Made by a program: the position numbers and the translations under genes. From Bacteroidales bacterium (GTDB lineage Bacteria > Bacteroidota > Bacteroidia > Bacteroidales > 4484-276), in contig JAGYLT010000083.1 in assembly GCA_018400545.1 (NCBI GenBank), positions 1-8,778 on the forward strand: a DNA stretch of 8,778 nt, in the 5' to 3' direction. The notes beneath the pieces are model-generated. The model worked only from the letters and a program-made list of their open reading frames with translations. It searched no databases and was not told the origin of the DNA. Below are positions 1 through 6,060 of the stretch, piece by piece. Every line of letters begins with the position of its first letter. Position 1 is the first letter of the stretch.

Positions 1-19
1 TTGGTTCAGCTCAACATAA

Positions 20-493
20 TCAGCGTTCGATGGCTACGATTTCAAAATTCAATTTGCCAGCCGGCACATCAATTTCGGTAACATCGCCCACCTCTCGACC
101 CAGTAATCCTTTTGCAATAGGTGAGTTTACTGATATTTTGGCTTCTTTAAGATTGGCTTCGCTTTCTGGTACAATGGAGTATTTCATCACGGCATTGTTC
201 CTGAGATTTTTGATGGTCACAATTGACAATATTGATACTTTGGAAAGGTCGAGTCTTGTTTCGTCGATGATTCGTGCATTTCTAATTGTCTCTTCCAATT
301 TTGAAATTTTCATCTCAAGCAATCCCTGAGCTTCTTTGGCTGCATCATATTCAGCATTTTCAGACAAGTCGCCTTTATCGCGGGCTTCGGCAATTTGTTT
401 CGAAGCTGCCGGTCTGTCGACGGTTATCAGTTTGTGCAATTCTTTCTGAAGTTTCAAAAGTCCTTCCTCGCTGTAGTATTTTATGGATGCCAT
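20..493 (-). CDS. greA: Transcription elongation factor GreA
   Basis: GreA binds in the secondary channel of RNA polymerase and stimulates cleavage of the backtracked transcript, rescuing stalled complexes. The protein shows the whole family plan: an N-terminal coiled-coil hairpin (about residues 1-75) and a C-terminal FKBP-like domain (about 80-157). The coiled-coil tip carries the signature GDLSENAEYDAAKEAQG, whose acidic residues D42 and E45 match the catalytic D41/E44 of E. coli GreA. The C-terminal domain has the typical SPIAKGLLG segment. I start at the ATG at 493, giving 157 aa, very close to the 158 aa of E. coli GreA, with the usual beginning MASIKYYSEEGL. An in-frame ATG at 505 would add only MNVN. 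The gene lies just after a strong terminator hairpin (521-555), so it is probably not a simple continuation of the upstream operon. Nothing codes in the 19 bases after its stop. Identity is very secure from the motifs. Confidence 0.97.
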   Translation of the reverse strand: MASIKYYSEEGLLKLQKELHKLITVDRPAASKQIAEARDKGDLSENAEYDAAKEAQGLLEMKISKLEETIRNARIIDETRLDLSKVSILSIVTIKNLRNNAVMKYSIVPESEANLKEAKISVNSPIAKGLLGREVGDVTEIDVPAGKLNFEIVAIER

Positions 494-520
494 ATTTACG
501 TTCATTTTTGTGTTTGTAAT

Positions 521-555
521 AATAGAAAAAGACCCTTTTCGAAAAAAGGGCCTTT
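521..555 (-). terminator. Intrinsic terminator / greA leader hairpin
   Basis: Read on the minus strand, AAAGGCCCTTTT pairs with AAAAGGGTCTTT to give a 12-bp stem with one G-U wobble, closed by a TTCG tetraloop. The U-rich run TTTTTCTATT begins inside the last stem bases and continues past the stem. On the plus strand the wobble becomes an A-C mismatch and no T-run follows, so the element points leftward. It lies 52 bp after the stop of the PorV-like gene and fits as the end of that operon. It also ends only about 15-28 bp before the greA start codons, so it may form part of the greA leader. Confidence 0.88.
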
Positions 556-562
556 AGCGTTG

Positions 563-591
563 CAAAAATAATATTAATTTTTGCTCTGAAA
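563..591 (-). promoter_or_regulatory. Candidate Bacteroidota-type promoter for greA
   Basis: On the minus strand, TATTTTTG at 570-563 matches the Bacteroidota -7 consensus TAnnTTTG exactly. A weak -33 match, TTTC (consensus TTTG), lies at 591-588 with a 17-base spacer, slightly shorter than usual. Transcription would begin at about 556-558, placing the hairpin at 521-555 almost at the 5' end of the greA mRNA. The less than 30 bp between the hairpin and the greA start leave no room for a complete promoter closer to the gene. The region is AT-rich, so a chance match is quite possible. Confidence 0.4.
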
Positions 592-607
592 GTAGTATTT
601 AATTTTT

Positions 608-1672
608 TTAAAGGCTTATGCGTGCGCCGATTGTATGCACTCCCTGGAATGGATCTGTGTCGCGGTATGAATAATCAACTGCAAAAACGGATCCTTTTTC
701 TTTGTTGAGCGGAACCTGAATTGTGAAGCCGGCACTTGGTCCGGTGAAAACAGTTGTTCTGTCGGCTTTGCTGGTGATGCCTTCCTCGTAGGTGTAGCCA
801 GCACGCAGCATGAGATATGATTTAAGCGAAAACTCTCCACCGAATGCAAATTGGTCTTTGTTGAATGAATTTGAAATAAAAGAACCGGCAAGAGTAAACC
901 TGCTCTCCCCAAAGAGAAAATCGTAAGCGCCTCCAATCATGAGTTGTGCCGGCAGTTCAAAATCTGAAATACGTTGCTGGAATGTTGGAGAAGTTTGCGC
1001 AAACTGGTTGTAAAATCCTCTGAAAGTGATACCATCGCCTGAGAATTTCATGGTTGGTCCTATATTTTTCAAAGCAATTCCAAACTTGATATTCTCCATT
1101 TCTCCGGTAACGTATTGGATACCTGCATCTATGGCGATTCCCTGAGCACTCATATCGGCAATTGATTCGGAAATGACTTTAATGTTGAATCCACCATAAA
1201 TACTATTTGAGAAAACTTTGGCATATCCAATATTGATATTGAGCAGATTGGGGCTAAAGGTTCCGATGCTTGCATCTGCCGGATCCGGGTTGTTAATAGT
1301 AGTTCGCGAAATATCACCAAATCCCATCGACATGATAGCAATAGTTAGCGCACCGGATTCGCCTACGCGTTGCGTAATACCGAATGACATGATATTGATA
1401 TCTGCCCCTTTCAGGTAATCTGAGTTGGAGAAAATGATTTCCGTATTTTCGGTGAATGCTGTTCCAGCCACATTTGTGAAAAGTGATTCCAGTCCTCTTG
1501 AACAGGCTACATTCGCGCCACCCCAACCTGAGCTTCCTGCCCATGGATTGATTAGTAATTCGGATGCACCGGCCTGACCGGATCGATCTTTGTTTCCTCC
1601 ATGTGTTATGGCCGGAAAGAGAAGAATCATTGTTAAGAATCCGATGAATATATGGTTATAAATGTTTTTCAT
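608..1672 (-). CDS. PorV/PorQ-family outer-membrane beta-barrel protein
   Basis: Members of this family are outer-membrane barrels related to FadL. PorV carries T9SS cargo from the translocon to the attachment complex on the cell surface, and PorQ also belongs to the T9SS. The ATG at 1672 gives 354 aa and a normal signal peptide (MKNIYNHIFIGFLTMILLFP), with likely cleavage near ITHGG. The ATG at 1711 would add 13 residues in front of the hydrophobic core and is less likely, although it lies only 6 bases after the upstream stop and might allow coupled translation. The mature start AGASELLINPWAGSSGWGG, then TNVAGTAF where relatives have an NPAG-like turn, is the family hallmark. It is followed by alternating glycine- and aromatic-rich strands (for example IYGGFNIKVI and GIAIDAGIQY) and a final strand GVHTIGARISL. 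This is probably a paralogue and not the core PorV, since it sits with one large secreted protein, which suggests a dedicated partner. The family call is strong and the partner role is inference. Confidence 0.87.
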   Translation of the reverse strand: MKNIYNHIFIGFLTMILLFPAITHGGNKDRSGQAGASELLINPWAGSSGWGGANVACSRGLESLFTNVAGTAFTENTEIIFSNSDYLKGADINIMSFGITQRVGESGALTIAIMSMGFGDISRTTINNPDPADASIGTFSPNLLNINIGYAKVFSNSIYGGFNIKVISESIADMSAQGIAIDAGIQYVTGEMENIKFGIALKNIGPTMKFSGDGITFRGFYNQFAQTSPTFQQRISDFELPAQLMIGGAYDFLFGESRFTLAGSFISNSFNKDQFAFGGEFSLKSYLMLRAGYTYEEGITSKADRTTVFTGPSAGFTIQVPLNKEKGSVFAVDYSYRDTDPFQGVHTIGARISL

Positions 1673-1717
1673 GCCTTTAATTTTTATTGTATTAATATTC
1701 TTTGCTAACATTTATTC

Positions 1718-4700
1718 TTAGAATGTATTAAGGTCAACCGGCCTCATGGCTCCAAACCATTTTATTACCCTTTCACCACCGCGGCCTCCTGATTCCTTAA
1801 CATGTATCAGGTATAGTCCTCCGGCAATCGGAATGCCGGCAAAGTTGTTCAAATCCCAGTCGATGCTTGTTTTGGCTTCGGTTTCCAACCCACTTGTTGA
1901 AGTGGTTGGGTTTGAAATTCCCGACTTATCCACATTGAACTGCCTGATGAGTGTACCATTGATATTATAAATGGTAACAACACATCTTTCGGGTAGGTTG
2001 GTAATTTTTACCCTTGTATCGAGCTGATTTCTTTCGTATCCAGGCCCATCTGCATAAGCATAATATGGATTGGGTACTACGTTGATTAAATCCAGATCGC
2101 TTGTATTTTTCTCTGGTGAAAATGCCACAGCTTCTCTTCCCGCTGTCGTGAATTGATACATTGGGTAGAAGTCGTTTTCGTTCAAGGGATGACTTTTAGC
2201 TAATGGCTTGGATGAGAAATACCTTGCATAAGGTTTGCTGACGCGCAACTTGATCGTTGCATCATTTCCTTCGGGCAACCACAATGAGTCTGCTCTTAGT
2301 GGAACATTAACCCACATGGTATTTGAATAAATGGTATTTAATCTCACCAGCTCGGGCAAGATGCCGAAACCGTCAAACACGTCGCGAATATATCTGCCTC
2401 CGTCATAGGCGGGGAAGTCGAAAGTTTCAATTTGAACGATTCTTCGGGAATTCATGATATAGAGATAGTGCATACCTCCGAATATTGGATTCCCTGAGTT
2501 GTCAAAAATACGATCAGTCGGATTCCATAGCATATCTCTTCCGTTATCTCCACTCAACCATGAATTTTCTCCAAACATTACGTTTAATCGCTCGCCTGTT
2601 TCCACGTTGATGGCATAGCCGGGGAACCATCCCATACCTTTGGCCGAAATGTAATTTGGGTCATCAGGATTATCACTTGGTTCCATATTCATGCTTTCAG
2701 CCTTAACTCCATCTTTGTCAACGGATGGGGAATTACGTGGTCTCATTTTCTTTGCCCCACCTTCTGCTAGAATCGGGTCGGGGCAGGTTTCAAGCACAAC
2801 GCATCTTGTCCATTTGGATTTATCGCTGGTTAATACAACATCTACGCTTGCCAGATGGTCGAAGGTGGCAAGTACCCTTGACTGGTCCGATCCTTCGTAA
2901 TGCGCAGGTGCATTGGGGAAATTGGAACGGTCAGCGGTTAATGCATAGGGAGCCCACGTTCCGCCAATGAGTTTTTCATAAAACTGTTGTGGATCCCAGG
3001 GCTGTGGTGGGTCTTCACCCATTCGCCAGTCGTTGAATGCAACATTATCTGCATCTTCGTAAACGCCTGCACGGATCCAGTTGATCGGGCTTGAAGGTAC
3101 ATCGATATCAGGTACACCTGAATACCAGAATTGTGTGCTGTCTTCATACCTGAGTGTGGCATTGATGACACCATTATTTACTGATTCATCGGTGCCCGGA
3201 TTTGCAATTTGCTCCAGGTCAATGGAGATTCCAAGCTCAGGGATAACCTGTTCGTTGCGAACACTCAATGATGTGTCGGATGGCCATGAATTTCCGAGTT
3301 CATCAGTTAAAACCCAGTTAGCATCCAAAATAGTTAATGAATCTGTAATTATGGTATCTCCAACTGAATTGATGGTAAAAGGTTGAACAACATCGGTAAA
3401 ACGTAGCGTAAAATCACCTGCTACCAGGTTCAACGGATTTACAACTTTTACATTAACTGGCCCTCTGTTTAATTTGTATTCCAGCTGATAAGCAATGGGA
3501 TAATTTTCTGAACCGATAGTATCAACGGGGATGAAAGTATCTTCATAAGCAATGGGTGGCTTAGCCAGAATTTCTTCCACAGTACTTTCTTTAAGGTCAA
3601 CTTCAAAGCCGGCATTTCCTCTGCCTTGCAAGCGCGTGATTTCGAATCTGTCGCCATAGCCTGCATTCAGAATACGTCCGTCAATAACTTTATGCGGAAT
3701 GGCTGTATAAACTTTGATGTTTTTACGCCCGGCAAGGTAAGGCAGTTTTTGCCCGTACAGTCCGTTTTCGATGCCGGGATCCTGGGAATATGGGGCGTAC
3801 TCATTGAATGCGTATGCCAGTACCATAAAATAGTATTGCTTGTGGTTGATTAATTTCGGGTCTTTATCTGCAAAGGCATCATTGCTAAGTTCGAAAGTGT
3901 GTCTGATACCTTCGTTACCTCCGTCAACTTCAACAACCGGAACGTTTGCTCCGATGGATCTGTCGAAGTAGAAATTAACGAGTTTTGTAACTTCATTCTT
4001 TTTATCAAATTGAGCTACCAATCTTGCCAGATCGGGGTCATCCAAACTTTCAACACTTACATCGGGACGCTTCAACTGGAAGATTTGATAACCTTCGAAG
4101 CGATAGGTTTTGAGTGAATCTTCCTGTGCAGGCGTTCTGGTACCTGTAGTATCTTCGAGTAACTGAATATTCGGGTCAATTTCTGAATATGATTCAAGGA
4201 AGTTGTTAGATCCTTTCCTGTTGGAAATAGATACCACGAGTTTGCGATCCAGTTCAAGGAATGCCAGGTCAGGAGCTGAAGGGCCGTCTAGCACTTTGAA
4301 GCAGTTATCGAAAAGTGCTTGTGCTTTATCATCAACTACCCGCAATAACAGAACTGATGCCCAGGGGCCACCGGATGTTGCTCTTGCCCATGGAATACCA
4401 ACAGTGATGTAGTTAACAGCACCGGGTTCTAGGTCGAAAGGTCCTGCCGACTGCATAAAACGACGGTCAGCCGGTTGATTGTCTTCATTTTCTTCAGTCC
4501 AGTATTTTCCGTTTTGATTAAAGCCATCATTAGGTGGTGTTCCACCGGTACCCCAGTTGCATGGATCGGTATCGCCGGGAAACATGAAATCGCATTCTGG
4601 TCCAACTGCTTTTGGGTCGTTTGTATGCGCAGTTCCACCATAGAGCATTTTTGTATTGTCTTTCCAGATTCCTCTCAGGTAATTGTAATACTCAGGAGCG

Positions 4701-6025
4701 GTTTGGGGGTCGGTAGTGTTTGGGTTGGCCGATGTATTGTTGTGATAAACAAACCGACGCATTCCAAAACGTTCATTGTCAACTATACCATCTCCAAAAT
4801 TTACACCATTGATACTAACATCACACAATTGAATGGCATCGAGGGTGTCTCCCTGAGGCCCTATTACATATTGAAATTTCGGATTGTCTAATCCGTCAGG
4901 ATCCATGTAAGGTCCCTGGAAAAAGTCAACACCAATGGCGGGGGGTTGTTCGCCATAAGCTTCCGGTTCGCCGGAACCATCAATAGCAACACCATTGTAG
5001 CAATAGCCTAATCCGCGCTCCACATCGCATCCTACGTAGTCATCAAATGCGTATCCAAGATCGGTATCAACCCACTGACTAAAATAAGTTTCTGTCAGCT
5101 TAAAAGTAGAGCGGTTGATGATTTCATAGCTGTAAAAGGTCATGTTGTTGACTTCATCATTGGTGGCAAAGCCAAATGCCTGTGCTCTGATTTCCATACC
5201 GATAGCTGCGCCACCGGTTTCGGTATGGATATTACCTTTGTCATTAAAAACCCACCACAAGGTTTGGTCTCCTTTAATAACCTGGTCGGCAAGAATTCCA
5301 AATCTCCAGTTGTTCGGGTCATCTGGATAGTAATAATCTGCATCTTTGGTAGGAGTAAGTGTTCTGCAAAGCTCATTGGTAATATCGTAATATGGGTAAT
5401 CCCCTTGTCTGGGGTCATAGTTGCCATCTCCGTCAACGTCGTAAAATGGCGCAAGATAATATGATTCGCCTTTTGACTCGTCACCGTGGGCCGGCCAGTT
5501 TAAAATACTTTCGGGAATTGTGTAACCCGGAAATTCGGTGGTAGGATCCGGGCTGTTATTATAAGCTAAAAACTGATCAACTTCAGCCCTGGTCATATTG
5601 AACATTTTGTCGTATTCCGAACATGTTTCTTCGTCAACAGATGCATCGATGCGGGAAATGGGACCGGGCCAGTAATCAATACCAACCTGGCGGTATCGTT
5701 GAGCTGCAAGCTTCAACTGTCCATTAACGTCAACGCCACCAATCCAAAGGGATGCTGAAAACATGGAAGTTTGTGTAGTATTAGCCGGCACATAATATTC
5801 TGCCCGGTCGAAGTTCCACCACATGTCTCCGCCTGTATTGATCCTGGCGCGTACATTGTTTATTTCCAGGAAAGCAAACCCTCCACCAGCCGAGCAACCG
5901 GCAGCGGCTGATTTTAGCTTTTTAACCTCTGATTCAGGTTGTTTTTCTGCATAGTTTCCTTTCACAAAAAAGAACATACAAATCGAAACTAGCAGGATTC
6001 TTAATATGTAATTCATATTTATCAT
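1718..6025 (-). CDS. Giant secreted protein with T9SS type A-like C-terminal sorting domain, function unknown
   Basis: This is a 1435-residue exported protein. A signal peptide covers about residues 1-26 (hydrophobic ILRILLVSICMFFF, cleavage probably after NYA). A second in-frame ATG three codons in (6016) would serve equally well. The region from 45 to about 580 is rich in aromatic and acidic residues and glycine, and includes a calcium-loop-like DVDGDGNYD at 196-204. Residues about 580-780 look like a fibronectin type III-like fold (APDLAFLELDRKLVVSIS, then FEGYQIFQL and YYFMVLAYAF). Residues about 780-1300 are beta-rich with no domain that I recognise. Residues 1311-1435 resemble a T9SS type A sorting domain. 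Twelve cysteines follow the signal peptide, several in close pairs, as in an extracytoplasmic protein. I see no enzyme active-site motif and cannot assign a function. The 35-bp gap from the receptor and the short gap to the PorV-like gene place it in the middle of an operon, so it probably works at the cell surface with both. Confidence 0.88.
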   Translation of the reverse strand: MINMNYILRILLVSICMFFFVKGNYAEKQPESEVKKLKSAAAGCSAGGGFAFLEINNVRARINTGGDMWWNFDRAEYYVPANTTQTSMFSASLWIGGVDVNGQLKLAAQRYRQVGIDYWPGPISRIDASVDEETCSEYDKMFNMTRAEVDQFLAYNNSPDPTTEFPGYTIPESILNWPAHGDESKGESYYLAPFYDVDGDGNYDPRQGDYPYYDITNELCRTLTPTKDADYYYPDDPNNWRFGILADQVIKGDQTLWWVFNDKGNIHTETGGAAIGMEIRAQAFGFATNDEVNNMTFYSYEIINRSTFKLTETYFSQWVDTDLGYAFDDYVGCDVERGLGYCYNGVAIDGSGEPEAYGEQPPAIGVDFFQGPYMDPDGLDNPKFQYVIGPQGDTLDAIQLCDVSINGVNFGDGIVDNERFGMRRFVYHNNTSANPNTTDPQTAPEYYNYLRGIWKDNTKMLYGGTAHTNDPKAVGPECDFMFPGDTDPCNWGTGGTPPNDGFNQNGKYWTEENEDNQPADRRFMQSAGPFDLEPGAVNYITVGIPWARATSGGPWASVLLLRVVDDKAQALFDNCFKVLDGPSAPDLAFLELDRKLVVSISNRKGSNNFLESYSEIDPNIQLLEDTTGTRTPAQEDSLKTYRFEGYQIFQLKRPDVSVESLDDPDLARLVAQFDKKNEVTKLVNFYFDRSIGANVPVVEVDGGNEGIRHTFELSNDAFADKDPKLINHKQYYFMVLAYAFNEYAPYSQDPGIENGLYGQKLPYLAGRKNIKVYTAIPHKVIDGRILNAGYGDRFEITRLQGRGNAGFEVDLKESTVEEILAKPPIAYEDTFIPVDTIGSENYPIAYQLEYKLNRGPVNVKVVNPLNLVAGDFTLRFTDVVQPFTINSVGDTIITDSLTILDANWVLTDELGNSWPSDTSLSVRNEQVIPELGISIDLEQIANPGTDESVNNGVINATLRYEDSTQFWYSGVPDIDVPSSPINWIRAGVYEDADNVAFNDWRMGEDPPQPWDPQQFYEKLIGGTWAPYALTADRSNFPNAPAHYEGSDQSRVLATFDHLASVDVVLTSDKSKWTRCVVLETCPDPILAEGGAKKMRPRNSPSVDKDGVKAESMNMEPSDNPDDPNYISAKGMGWFPGYAINVETGERLNVMFGENSWLSGDNGRDMLWNPTDRIFDNSGNPIFGGMHYLYIMNSRRIVQIETFDFPAYDGGRYIRDVFDGFGILPELVRLNTIYSNTMWVNVPLRADSLWLPEGNDATIKLRVSKPYARYFSSKPLAKSHPLNENDFYPMYQFTTAGREAVAFSPEKNTSDLDLINVVPNPYYAYADGPGYERNQLDTRVKITNLPERCVVTIYNINGTLIRQFNVDKSGISNPTTSTSGLETEAKTSIDWDLNNFAGIPIAGGLYLIHVKESGGRGGERVIKWFGAMRPVDLNTF
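1721..2095 (-). other. C-terminal T9SS type A-like sorting domain (domain within the giant protein)
   Basis: Residues 1311-1435 begin with NVVPNPYYAY, the VxPNP entry typical of type A sorting domains. They continue with RVKITNLPERCVVTIYNING (compare the usual strand followed by hNhhG), then GTLIRQF, IDWDLNNFAG and IPIAGGLYLIHV (compare WDGxxxxGxxhxxGhYhhxh). In known T9SS cargo, this domain directs transport across the outer membrane and is then removed by the sortase PorU. Two things differ from the plain type: an insertion of about 20 polar residues rich in Ser and Thr (about 1366-1386) before the WDL strand, and a tail KWFGAMRPVDLNTF beyond the usual last strand. The match is by motif only. 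Confidence 0.75.
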
Positions 6026-6060
6026 AATTTAATTTTTTACAATTTAACTTGCTTACCGGG

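Noticed and set aside
1..19. Possible start of a next gene after greA
   Set aside because: The ATG at 17-15 on the minus strand meets a stop after three codons (M-L-S), so no downstream gene can be supported within the window.
30..329. A 99-codon plus-strand open frame across greA
   Set aside because: It is antisense to greA, whose identity is secure, and shows no motif of its own.
4475..4891. A 138-codon open frame on the plus strand
   Set aside because: It lies wholly antisense to the giant secreted protein, whose frame is continuous and has clear domain signals. The antisense product is unlike any family that I know.
5140..5484. A 114-codon open frame on the minus strand in another frame
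   Set aside because: It overlaps the conserved-looking N-terminal region of the giant protein and its composition is that of an out-of-frame shadow.
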